Assembly (NCBI GenBank): GCA_021604565.1
Contig: BQJF01000018.1
Location: 1-55,757, forward strand
Source of the DNA: Minwuia thermotolerans
GTDB taxonomy: Bacteria; Pseudomonadota; Alphaproteobacteria; Minwuiales; Minwuiaceae
Direction of reading: 5' to 3'
DNA length: 55,757 nucleotides
Under the pieces are notes generated by a model. It was not told the origin of the DNA. It saw nothing but the letters and a program-made list of their open reading frames with translations, and did not search any database. The position numbers and the translations under genes were made by a program. This document shows positions 49,651-55,757 of the stretch, one piece after another. How positions within the stretch are numbered: position 1 is the first letter of the stretch; every line of letters starts with the position of its first letter.

Positions 49651-50029
49651 GTCAGAACCTCCTGCTCACCCACTTCGCCGCACGATAGTCCCTGACAGAC
49701 GCCAGACAATCGGTTTCACCGCGACAATCAGCGGCCATGTCCGCACACCGCCACGCCTGAAGCACGCCCTCGGTCGCATCAACTCAACGTGAGAGGCACG
49801 CTATTCCTGATCGCTATCGGGCGGAATCTGAAATTCAACCGATTGTTCTTGCTCGAATTTTTCGGTCACTTCGACCTGAAACTGCTCACGAAACCTGGCC
49901 TGCACACCCTTCGCTCACGGAATCTCACGCAATCGCGTGTAACCAAACCCACCCCCCCATCGTCATATGACCAGCAACGCGGAACGGGAACCGCGTTTCG
50001 GGACAGAGAGCTTCAAGGGAGCAAGAGCA
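49651..50029. other. Region between mtnA and the bufferin operon
   Basis: These 379 bases hold no gene I can support. The region contains the divergent promoters of mtnA and of the YHS-bufferin operon. Positions 49800-49900 are AT-richer than the surroundings. The one open frame across it (from 49789) runs into the YHS gene out of frame and lacks a ribosome site. Confidence 0.45.
49939..49964 (+). promoter_or_regulatory. Candidate ECF-sigma promoter of the bufferin operon
   Basis: GTAACC (49939-49944), a 16-base spacer and CGTC (49961-49964) resemble ECF-type promoters. From memory, the SigF promoter of Caulobacter, which drives bufferin genes there, has GTAACC with a 16-base spacer and a CGAA-type -10. 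The site lies 65 bases before the YHS start codon, leaving a leader of about 55-60 bases. No ECF gene is in the window. Confidence 0.6.
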
Positions 50030-50566
50030 ATGATCAGACATCTGAAGGCAGGCGCATTCGGGGCGGTGCTGCTGACCGGCGGCCTGCTGGCCGGGACGGC
50101 GATGGCCGGGGAACAGTTTGTCGATGACACGGGCTTCGCGGCCAGCGGCTACGACGTCGTAGCCTACCGCAGCCTCACGCAGGCACCGGTGGGTGGCGCG
50201 CAGCCGGCTCCCGTGCCCGGCAAGGCCTCCATCACCGCCGAATACAATGGCGCGACCTGGGCCTTTGCCAGCGCGGCAAACCGGGATGCATTCGTCGCCA
50301 ACCCGGCGAAGTACGCACCCGTCTATGACGGTCACTGCGCCTATGGCATCGCCCAGGGCGGCAAGGTCCCGGCGAACCCGCATCTCTGGCGCATTATCGA
50401 CGACAAGCTCTATCTCAACATCACCCGCACCGTGGTCGGTTTCTGGGAAGCCGACATTCAGGGCAACCTGAAGCAGTCCGAAGTGAACTGGGCCAGCCTG
50501 GAGAAGAAGAATTCGCCTGACGGCCCGGTGCCCCAGTTCGACGCCAGCCACGCGCCGGTGAACTGA
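50030..50566 (+). CDS. Exported YHS-domain protein
   Basis: A 178-residue protein with a Sec signal (MIRHLKAGAFGAVLLTGGLLAGTAMA-GE). The YHS-like part shows GFAASGYDVVAYRSLTQAPVGG, YNGATWAFASAANRDAFVANPAKYAPVYDGHCAYGIAQGGK. In YHS proteins this region can bind metal; here one Cys and nearby His (GHCAYG) are candidates. GGGAG precedes the ATG by 8 bases. It lies first after the candidate ECF promoter and 200 bases before the bufferin precursor, so it may be part of the same copper or metal stress response. Confidence 0.87.
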   Translation: MIRHLKAGAFGAVLLTGGLLAGTAMAGEQFVDDTGFAASGYDVVAYRSLTQAPVGGAQPAPVPGKASITAEYNGATWAFASAANRDAFVANPAKYAPVYDGHCAYGIAQGGKVPANPHLWRIIDDKLYLNITRTVVGFWEADIQGNLKQSEVNWASLEKKNSPDGPVPQFDASHAPVN

Positions 50567-50587
50567 GCCGGACATCCGGCTCACCTG

Positions 50588-50613
50588 TTACTGTCGTCGG
50601 AAGGCGACAGTAA
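50588..50613 (+). other. Hairpin between the YHS gene and bufA
   Basis: TTACTGTCG and CGACAGTAA form a perfect 9-base inverted repeat. With a T-G and a C-G pair added inside, it closes on a GGAA tetraloop of the GNRA kind. There is no U-run, so it is not a normal terminator. It could be a mRNA-stabilising or processing element. Confidence 0.55.
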
Positions 50614-50766
50614 GGGGTTCCGAAGACCCGCGATGCGCGATCACTTTCACGCCAGAACTTCGTCAAGGCGATTGGCCCCGGCGAAACGGCGGATAGACTG
50701 GATCGCAGCGGGTTGCAGGGATCCCGCCAACCCAACCGAGTTGATCAGAACCTGAAGGAGATCATC

Positions 50767-51063
50767 ATGAGCAATACATCGATCAAGAGCCTTTCCGTCG
50801 CCGCTGCCCTGATGGGCGCCGTTGGCATGGCCGCCGCACTGGCCCCGGTCGAAGCGATCGCTGCCGACAAGGTGAAGTGCTACGGCATTTCCAAGGCTGG
50901 CCAGAATGACTGCGCCAACAAGGCAGGCACCCACTCCTGCGCCGGTCAGTCGACCGTCGACTATGACGGCGGCGAGTGGAAGTTGGCGACGGCTGCCGAT
51001 TGCGAGGCAAAGGGCGGTCAGCAGACTGCCTTTGATGGCGTCAACGAGAAAGCCAAGGGCTGA
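50767..51063 (+). CDS. bufA: Bufferin precursor (DUF2282), BufA
   Basis: A 98-residue precursor. The signal peptide runs to about residue 32 (SLSVAAALMGAVGMAAALAPVEAIA). The mature part has four cysteines, Cys38, Cys49, Cys58 and Cys79, in KCYGISKAGQNDC, HSCAGQS and ADCEAKGG contexts, typical of DUF2282. Bufferins are ribosomally made, post-translationally modified copper-chelating peptides described in Caulobacter; the DUF692 enzyme converts central cysteines to thiooxazoles. GGAGA precedes the ATG at 50767. The gene is flanked by hairpins and followed by bufB, bufC and a doxX gene. Family and cluster are clear; modification in this organism is inferred. Confidence 0.92.
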   Translation: MSNTSIKSLSVAAALMGAVGMAAALAPVEAIAADKVKCYGISKAGQNDCANKAGTHSCAGQSTVDYDGGEWKLATAADCEAKGGQQTAFDGVNEKAKG

Positions 51064-51082
51064 TCCGCGTCATCTTCGGAAC

Positions 51083-51109
51083 CGGGGCGCTGGTCCTACC
51101 AGCGCCCCG
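51083..51109 (+). other. Strong hairpin between bufA and bufB
   Basis: CGGGGCGCTGG and CCAGCGCCCCG form a perfect 11-base stem with a 5-base loop (TCCTA), 19 bases after the bufA stop and 27 before the bufB start. No U-run follows, so it is probably not a full terminator. It could protect the bufA message or reduce read-through so precursor exceeds enzyme. Confidence 0.65.
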
Positions 51110-51135
51110 ACCCCGAATGCCGGACATGCAATCTC

Positions 51136-52011
51136 ATGAAAGGGACCGCCACCAGTTTGCCGCCGACGGCCGGGTTCGGATTGCGCCATCCACATGTGCT
51201 GGATGTCATCGACCGACCGCCCGCGATCGACTGGGTCGAGGTTCATACCGAGAACTACATGGTGCCTGGCGGGCCACGCCTGCGCCAGCTCGACGCGATC
51301 CGGGAAAGGTTCGAGCTCAGTTTCCATGGCGTCGGACTTTCACTGGGATCGGTGGACGAGCCGGATCGGGCGCACCTGACCCGTATCCGTGATCTGGTGC
51401 GCCGCTTTCGTCCGGCCGCCCTGTCCGATCACATCGCCTGGGTCCGCGCCCCGGCTCAGGTTGGCGGTGCCAGCCTGAATGACCTGCTGCCCCTGCCCTG
51501 CACGGAGGAAGCGGTCAGCATCCTGGCCCGCAACATCCGCATCTTCCAGGACGCAACCGGCTGTCAGGTCATGGTCGAGAACCCGTCCATGTATGCCGCA
51601 TTCGCCGGGGCCGAGCTGGATCATGCGGACTTCGTCACCGAGACCGTGCGGCGCGCGGGGTGCGGGCTGCTGCTGGACGTGAACAACATCCATGTCAGCG
51701 CCCACAACCTCGGCTTCGATGCCAATGACTACCTCGCCAGGATGCCCTTCGATGCGGTGGGCGAGATTCATCTGGCCGGACATGCGGAACGCGCCGACGC
51801 CGGGGGCACCCTGCTGATCGACGATCATGGCAGTCGGGTCCGCGACAGTGTCTGGACCCTCTACGATCAGGCGCTCGCGGCCACGGGTGCCGTTCCGACG
51901 CTGGTCGAATGGGATACCGAAATTCCCGAACTGGGGGTGCTGCTGGCGGAGGTCCGGACCGCGCAGTCCCGGCTGGATGCGCTGCGAGCGGGCACACGGG
52001 CGGCATCATGA
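51136..52011 (+). CDS. bufB: Bufferin-modifying MNIO enzyme (DUF692), BufB
   Basis: A 291-residue TIM-barrel enzyme of the multinuclear iron oxidase (MNIO, DUF692) family. Iron-ligand candidates are all visible: His64 (SFHGVGLS), Asp98 and His99 (SDHIAW), Glu148 and Asn149 (VENPSM), Asp181 (LLLDVNNIH), His190, Glu210, His212 and His216 (GEIHLAGH), Glu258 and Asp260 (VEWDTE). MNIOs use mixed-valent iron and oxygen to remodel Cys in peptide substrates. Its stop overlaps bufC by 4 bases. Confidence 0.95.
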   Translation: MKGTATSLPPTAGFGLRHPHVLDVIDRPPAIDWVEVHTENYMVPGGPRLRQLDAIRERFELSFHGVGLSLGSVDEPDRAHLTRIRDLVRRFRPAALSDHIAWVRAPAQVGGASLNDLLPLPCTEEAVSILARNIRIFQDATGCQVMVENPSMYAAFAGAELDHADFVTETVRRAGCGLLLDVNNIHVSAHNLGFDANDYLARMPFDAVGEIHLAGHAERADAGGTLLIDDHGSRVRDSVWTLYDQALAATGAVPTLVEWDTEIPELGVLLAEVRTAQSRLDALRAGTRAAS

Positions 52012-52778
52012 GCACACTGCTGGAAATCCAGAGCCGATTCGCCGCAGGCGTGTTTCAGGGGGCTGACGGGATCCTGTCCGACCTGGAAGACGATGGCCGC
52101 CAGGTCGCGCGGTTCGAGGTCTATCGCAACAATACCCACGCATCGATCCTCGAAGTGCTGGCCGATGCGTTTCCCACCGTGCAGGCGCTGCTGGGGGAGA
52201 CCCTGTTCACCCGCCTGGTCACCGCCTTCATCCGTCACGCGCCGTCACGGGCCAACCACCTGCTCGACTACGGCGCGGAACTGCCTGACTTCATCGCCCT
52301 GTCGGAGCCGCTGGCCGACCGGCCCTGGCTGGTGGATGCCGCCCGGCTCGACTGGGCGCGCAACGCGGCCTATGGGGCTGCGGAGGCGGCACCGATGGGC
52401 GCCGAGGCGCTGCAGGAAATGGCGGCGGACGCGCTGCTGGCGCTGCGACCGGCGCTGATTCCCTCCGCAACCCTGCTGCACTCCGACTGGCCGATCCACG
52501 CGATCTGGATGAATGCCGACGCAATGGGGGAAGGCGAGATAGCGCCGCGCGCCGAGATGGTGCTGGTGTCACGACCGGAAATGCAGGTTCAGACCAGCCT
52601 GCTGCATCCGGCAGAACACGCCCTGCTGCAGGTCCTGCAGGACGGTGAAACACTTGGCGAGGCGGCTCTCGCCGCGCAGCAGACCGACCCGGCCTTCGAT
52701 CTGATGACTGCATTTGCCGGACACCTGTCGGCCGGCATCTTCACCCACCGCAGCAACGAAGAACCGAAACAAGCATAG
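52008..52778 (+). CDS. bufC: Bufferin partner protein (DUF2063), BufC
   Basis: A 256-residue protein of the DUF2063/HvfC family. The N-terminal ARFEVYRNNTHASILEVLADAFPTVQALLGE is the signature, and the C-terminal half (LLHPAEHALLQVLQDGETLGEAALAA) is a winged-helix-like domain. It is thought to recognise the precursor and deliver it to the MNIO enzyme. The start codon overlaps the bufB stop (ATGA), so enzyme and partner are coupled 1:1. The in-frame extension upstream of 52008 is not real. Confidence 0.93.
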   Translation: MSTLLEIQSRFAAGVFQGADGILSDLEDDGRQVARFEVYRNNTHASILEVLADAFPTVQALLGETLFTRLVTAFIRHAPSRANHLLDYGAELPDFIALSEPLADRPWLVDAARLDWARNAAYGAAEAAPMGAEALQEMAADALLALRPALIPSATLLHSDWPIHAIWMNADAMGEGEIAPRAEMVLVSRPEMQVQTSLLHPAEHALLQVLQDGETLGEAALAAQQTDPAFDLMTAFAGHLSAGIFTHRSNEEPKQA

Positions 52779-52791
52779 AGGGAGCCCCACC

Positions 52792-53265
52792 ATGGCCAAC
52801 ACGCAAGACACGACCCCCGGCGGCATCGCCGGTCTCGTTGCCGCTGTCATCCGTCCGCTGGATAACTGGGGTGGTCCCGCCGCCGTGCTGTTCCTGCGCA
52901 TCGTGATCTTCCTGACCTTCTGGCGCGCGGGCATGACCAAGCTGGCCGACTGGGACAACACGCTGCTGCTGTTTGAATATGAATACATGGTGCCGATCCT
53001 GCCGGTTGCCGTTGCCGCGTTCCTCGGCACCTTCTTCGAACTGGTGATGTCGGCCCTGATCCTGGTCGGGGCCTTCACGCGGCTTGCGGCCATCCCGCTG
53101 CTGGTGATGTCGCTGGTCATCCAGTTCGTGCTCGGTGCCCGTGCGGCCGCCTATGACAATTTCGAGCATTTCTTCTGGATGGCGATCCTCTGCTACCTGA
53201 TCGCGCGCGGGGCCGGTGCGCTGTCGCTGGATCACCTGGTGGCGAAGCGCTTCGGCCTGAAGTGA
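52792..53265 (+). CDS. DoxX family membrane protein (BufD-like)
   Basis: A 157-residue inner-membrane protein with four hydrophobic segments. The DoxX signature is seen in LFLRIVIFLTFWRAGMTKLADWDN, followed by ILPVAVAAFLGTFFELVMSALILVGAFTRLAAIPLLVMSLVIQFV. It starts at 52792 after a GAGGGAG ribosome site, 13 bases past bufC. DoxX proteins commonly close bufferin operons; a role in electron transfer or membrane handling has been suggested but not shown. Confidence 0.92.
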   Translation: MANTQDTTPGGIAGLVAAVIRPLDNWGGPAAVLFLRIVIFLTFWRAGMTKLADWDNTLLLFEYEYMVPILPVAVAAFLGTFFELVMSALILVGAFTRLAAIPLLVMSLVIQFVLGARAAAYDNFEHFFWMAILCYLIARGAGALSLDHLVAKRFGLK

Positions 53266-53361
53266 CCGCTCCCTGAACGGCAGACCGATTTCATCAGGGG
53301 CATAATCGGTCTACCCTTCGCCCGGGCGGCAGACGCCGCATGATCCGGGGAGGGACCAGCC

Positions 53362-54225
53362 ATGAAATTCGGACTGCGCTATTGCAACACCGGCCCATAT
53401 GTCGATCCGGCCCCGGCGCTGGAGCTGCTGCAGGCCGCGGAGGAAGCCGGGTTCGATAGTGCCTGGACCGTGGAACACACGGTCGTGCCTGCCGGTTACG
53501 GTTCCGCCTACCCCTACGCGCAGAACGGCAAGATGGCGGGTGGGGTGGAGGATCTGCCCCTGCCAGATCCGCTGATCTGGATGGCCTATGTCGCCGCCGG
53601 GACCAGCCGGATCAAGCTGGGTACCGGCATCCTGATCCTGCCGCAGCACAGCCCGGTCCATGTCGCGAAACAGGTGGCCACGCTGGACCATCTCAGCGGT
53701 GGACGGACCCTGCTGGGCATCGGCGTCGGCTGGCTGGCGGAGGAATTCGCGGCCCTGGGACAGCCGTTCGAGACACGCGGGCCACGCACCGATGAATGCG
53801 TCGCCGCCCTGCGGGCGCTCTGGGGCGAGCAACCTGCTGCGTTTCAGGGCGAACATGTCAGCTTCGCGCCGATGTACTGCGTACCCCGGCCCGTCGCTGG
53901 CTCGGTGCCGATCATTGTCGGCGGCCATTCGAAGGCGGCGGCGCGACGCGCGGGGCGGCTGGGGGACGGTTTCTTCCCGGCGCGGGAAGCCCCGCAGGAC
54001 CTGATCCAGCTCGCCCGTGACACGGCGGAGCAGAACGGGCGCGACCCGGCAGCGCTGGAGATTACCGTCAGCATGCCGGAAGACCGTGCCCTGCTGGATG
54101 ACTACGCCCGGATGGGTGTTGACCGGGTTCTCGTCCCCGTCTCCGACATGGCCGGCCTTGCCACTGCCATCCGCGCGCCGGAGGAGACCCGTGAATGGAG
54201 CGGGCTGATCAGTCAGTACGCCTGA
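53362..54225 (+). CDS. LLM-class flavin-dependent oxidoreductase, F420-type family
   Basis: A 287-residue luciferase-like TIM barrel. Family segments are AEEAGFDSAWTVEHTVVP, IKLGTGILILPQHSPVHVAKQVATLDHLSGGRTLLGIGVGW and VPIIVGGHSKAAARRAGRLGDGFF. The annotation class (TIGR03619-like) is named F420-dependent, but many members in Proteobacteria use FMN. The substrate is unknown. It converges with the sox genes. Confidence 0.9.
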   Translation: MKFGLRYCNTGPYVDPAPALELLQAAEEAGFDSAWTVEHTVVPAGYGSAYPYAQNGKMAGGVEDLPLPDPLIWMAYVAAGTSRIKLGTGILILPQHSPVHVAKQVATLDHLSGGRTLLGIGVGWLAEEFAALGQPFETRGPRTDECVAALRALWGEQPAAFQGEHVSFAPMYCVPRPVAGSVPIIVGGHSKAAARRAGRLGDGFFPAREAPQDLIQLARDTAEQNGRDPAALEITVSMPEDRALLDDYARMGVDRVLVPVSDMAGLATAIRAPEETREWSGLISQYA

Positions 54226-54241
54226 CGAAACACCGCGGCGA

Positions 54242-54583
54242 TCAGGGGTCCGGCGCCACCACCTCGACCGTCGTGCTGGCGGTAGTGCGCACATTGTAGT
54301 CGGAGATCCAGACAACGCTGATCTCGCCACTGTCGACGGCCTTCACCCGAAAGCTGAGATAGGGGTTGGAGGAGACGGAGCTGAACCACTCCGCCCGAAA
54401 CACCATGCGGTCATTGTAGAAGGCCTGCACCTCCTGCAGGATATGGCGAGGAATGACGACGATATTGTCGGTGGAGAAGCGCACACCGGACTCCATCGGA
54501 TGCCGCGCCAGCGTCCTGACCTCGAACACTTCCCCCCGTTTCACCGAACGCGGCACGTGGATACGGCGAAGTGGTGCAGCCAT
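54242..54583 (-). CDS. soxZ: Thiosulfate oxidation carrier complex protein SoxZ
   Basis: A 113-residue immunoglobulin-like protein. The family shape is seen in RRIHVPRSVKRGEVFEVRTLARHPMESGVR and FYNDRMVFRAEWFSSVSSNPYLSFRVKAVDSGEI. SoxZ pairs with SoxY, which carries the sulfur substrate, in the periplasm. It has no signal peptide and is co-exported with SoxY by the Tat system. It is 3 bases after soxY. Confidence 0.95.
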   Translation of the reverse strand: MAAPLRRIHVPRSVKRGEVFEVRTLARHPMESGVRFSTDNIVVIPRHILQEVQAFYNDRMVFRAEWFSSVSSNPYLSFRVKAVDSGEISVVWISDYNVRTTASTTVEVVAPDP

Positions 54584-54586
54584 GGC

Positions 54587-55105
54587 TCAGCCCCCGCAGG
54601 CGCCGAGCAGAACCTCGACGTTCTGCCGCGCTGTTGCCGCGCGCCCGTCCGCCATCTCCGCCACCAGCACAACGTCGGAGGTCTGCAGCATGCGGAACCG
54701 CATCTCGGTCAGGGCGCTGCCGTTCCAGGGGCCGTAATGATAGCGCGCCACTTCCGGAAACGGATTGCCGAGCACGAAAACATGCACCGTCTTCGGCCAG
54801 TCGTTGCCTTCGAAGCTGCAGCGGATATCGAAGGTCAGCGGAATCGAATCACCATTCTCCGCCAGAACCGGCAGCTTCAGCTCGATCAGGTCCGGCACAG
54901 GGGCGCGACCCCTCAGGACGATGTTCACCAGCACCTCGGCATCGGCCACATCCGGCTGGACCGGAAAGGTCCGGCGGAACATCGACACGCGATTGCGGAT
55001 TCCCTCCGCCCAGGCGGGCAGCGCGGGCAGGCTCAGCAGGGCCAGGCTGCCCGCGACGACACGACGACGGGAAACGCCACGCGTCCTGGGGGATTGCTCG
55101 GTCAT
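54587..55105 (-). CDS. soxY: Thiosulfate oxidation carrier protein SoxY
   Basis: A 172-residue protein with a twin-arginine signal (SRRRVVAGSLALLSLPALPAWA). The C-terminus ends GACGG with Cys170 as the sulfur-carrying residue on the swinging arm (usual form GGCGG). SoxYZ holds sulfur intermediates during thiosulfate oxidation. The start overlaps the soxX stop by 4 bases. SoxA, SoxB and SoxCD are not seen in the window. Confidence 0.95.
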   Translation of the reverse strand: MTEQSPRTRGVSRRRVVAGSLALLSLPALPAWAEGIRNRVSMFRRTFPVQPDVADAEVLVNIVLRGRAPVPDLIELKLPVLAENGDSIPLTFDIRCSFEGNDWPKTVHVFVLGNPFPEVARYHYGPWNGSALTEMRFRMLQTSDVVLVAEMADGRAATARQNVEVLLGACGG

Positions 55106-55584
55106 TGCTCGGCCTGATCCTGTTTCAGTGTCTGCAGATAGGCTAGCACGTCCTCCACCTCTGCCGCGCTCAACAGCGGTTGACCGATGCGATCACGACG
55201 AACGGCGGTCAGACCCGCCACCCGGTGAAACGGCGGCATCACGCTATGTTCATTGAGGCGGGTCGCGTCCACGATCTGCAGGCGCAGCTCCGCTTCGGTC
55301 AGACGCTCCGCCACGCCATGCAGCGGTGGGCCGATGTCACCATGAAACGCCTGTTCCGGAATTGGCGCGGCGTGGCAGGCGAGGCAGTTGCCCTGCCGGC
55401 CGGCCACGATTGCGCGACCACGTTCGGCATTCCCCACCAGACCGCAAAGCGACTTGTCGATGCCACCATCGCGCACGACAAACCCTGCGACCGGGTCGGA
55501 ACATTGCTGCGCACGGACCGGAACAATGACGAGGGATGCCGCAATGATCGCCAGCAGAAGAACCGCGACATGATTTGACAGGAT
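55102..55584 (-). CDS. soxX: Monoheme cytochrome c, SoxX type (non-canonical start)
   Basis: SoxX joins thiosulfate to the SoxY cysteine together with SoxA. A heme motif (NCLACH) and a Met ligand (SVMPPFH) are present. The frame continues upstream of the first canonical start (GTG 55476) and reads VAVLLLAIIAASLVIVPVRA-QQCSD, a clear signal peptide that must belong to the protein. No ATG, GTG or TTG precedes it before the in-frame stop at 55597-55599. An ATC at 55584 (with GGAG 6 bases upstream) or CTG at 55581 is the likely start. The order is soxX-soxY-soxZ with 4-base and 3-base spacing. Confidence 0.82.
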   Translation of the reverse strand: MLSNHVAVLLLAIIAASLVIVPVRAQQCSDPVAGFVVRDGGIDKSLCGLVGNAERGRAIVAGRQGNCLACHAAPIPEQAFHGDIGPPLHGVAERLTEAELRLQIVDATRLNEHSVMPPFHRVAGLTAVRRDRIGQPLLSAAEVEDVLAYLQTLKQDQAEQ

Positions 55585-55719
55585 GACGCACTCCGCTCAC
55601 TATTTCAGGCTCGGGGAAAGTAAAGTCTGCGCACAAGATGCCGACAAGCCAACCCGCACAAATGACAAGAAGCAAGAAAGCGTCGCATCAGACGACGTTG
55701 CAACACTCTGGGAGGATAC

Positions 55720-55757
55720 ATGGCAACCCTCAAGATCAACGGGGCAACCAAGACGGT
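55720..55757 (+). CDS. Start of a probable [2Fe-2S] protein (partial)
   Basis: The window ends 12 codons into this gene. GGAGG precedes the ATG by 4 bases. The residues MATLKINGATKT resemble the start of small [2Fe-2S] subunits of the isoquinoline 1-oxidoreductase/xanthine dehydrogenase family (MxxLxINGxxxxV). The cluster-binding cysteines lie outside the window, so this is a tentative call. Confidence 0.45.
   Translation, partial: MATLKINGATKT

Noticed and set aside
49789-50127. Small open frame before the YHS gene
   Set aside because: No ribosome site, runs into the YHS gene in another frame, and resembles no family.
55299-55571. ATG at 55571 as the soxX start
   Set aside because: It is in another frame and its product has no heme motif or signal peptide; the SoxX signal peptide is read in the frame of 55102-55584.

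Overview
The window is a GC-rich, densely coded chromosomal segment of an alphaproteobacterium. It is most likely from the Rhodospirillales or an allied order; no rRNA or tRNA gene is present to fix the genus. Pointers are the bamD-recN-ligA block, the DUF2066-perM-hdaA operon divergent from purM-purN, an RpoH2-type sigma factor, the azlCD pair, the Lhr-type helicase with PdeM, and a bufferin cluster. I see no phage, insertion sequence, CRISPR array, integron or replication origin.

Layout. 1-5.6 kb: end of an ABC ATPase gene divergent from tesA, then an ArsC-like reductase, thpR, a YgjP-type metallopeptidase, a gamma-butyrobetaine-type dioxygenase, a periplasmic cyclophilin and a methyltransferase. 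5.6-10.2 kb: bamD-recN-ligA. 10.4-14.2 kb: XRE regulator, flavin reductase, cytochrome c' with a diheme cytochrome c, azlC-azlD. 14.3-24.4 kb: a giant FecR/RTX secreted protein, a hybrid histidine kinase with its own Hpt domain, and a divergent sigma-54-dependent response regulator. A good -24/-12 promoter lies directly upstream of the RTX gene, so these three genes look like one sensing and secretion unit. 24.4-27.5 kb: lhr-pdeM. 27.5-32.5 kb: a Cys-rich MarR regulator divergent from rpoH2, with repeated operator-like palindromes between them, then a peroxiredoxin, a thioesterase, an enoyl-CoA hydratase-like gene, a CBS protein and a secreted coiled-coil protein. 32.6-40.3 kb: glpK-oxidoreductase-acyl-CoA dehydrogenase-like operon, a second RTX protein and a quinone oxidoreductase. 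40.5-47.9 kb: ccdA, an esterase, small enzymes, DUF2066-perM-hdaA and purM-purN. 47.9-49.7 kb: mtnA with a class II aldolase, probably 5-deoxy- or methylthio-ribose salvage. 50.0-53.3 kb: the bufferin operon. 53.4-55.7 kb: an LLM-class flavin enzyme, soxXYZ, and the first codons of a [2Fe-2S] protein.

The most interesting system is the bufferin operon: a YHS-domain exported protein, a DUF2282 precursor with four cysteines and a Sec signal, a DUF692 (MNIO) modifying enzyme, a DUF2063 partner and a DoxX membrane protein. It has an ECF-type promoter candidate (GTAACC-N16-CGTC) and strong hairpins on both sides of the precursor gene. Bufferins are known as copper-stress RiPPs in Caulobacter; the YHS gene as first gene and the hairpins are the parts I consider less described.

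Other points of note: purM and soxX both lack a canonical start codon where homology or the signal peptide demands one, and both carry nearly the same sequence (GCGGAG[G/T]GCGTCATC) there, which suggests AUC initiation. All calls were made by reading the sequence; no database search was run.
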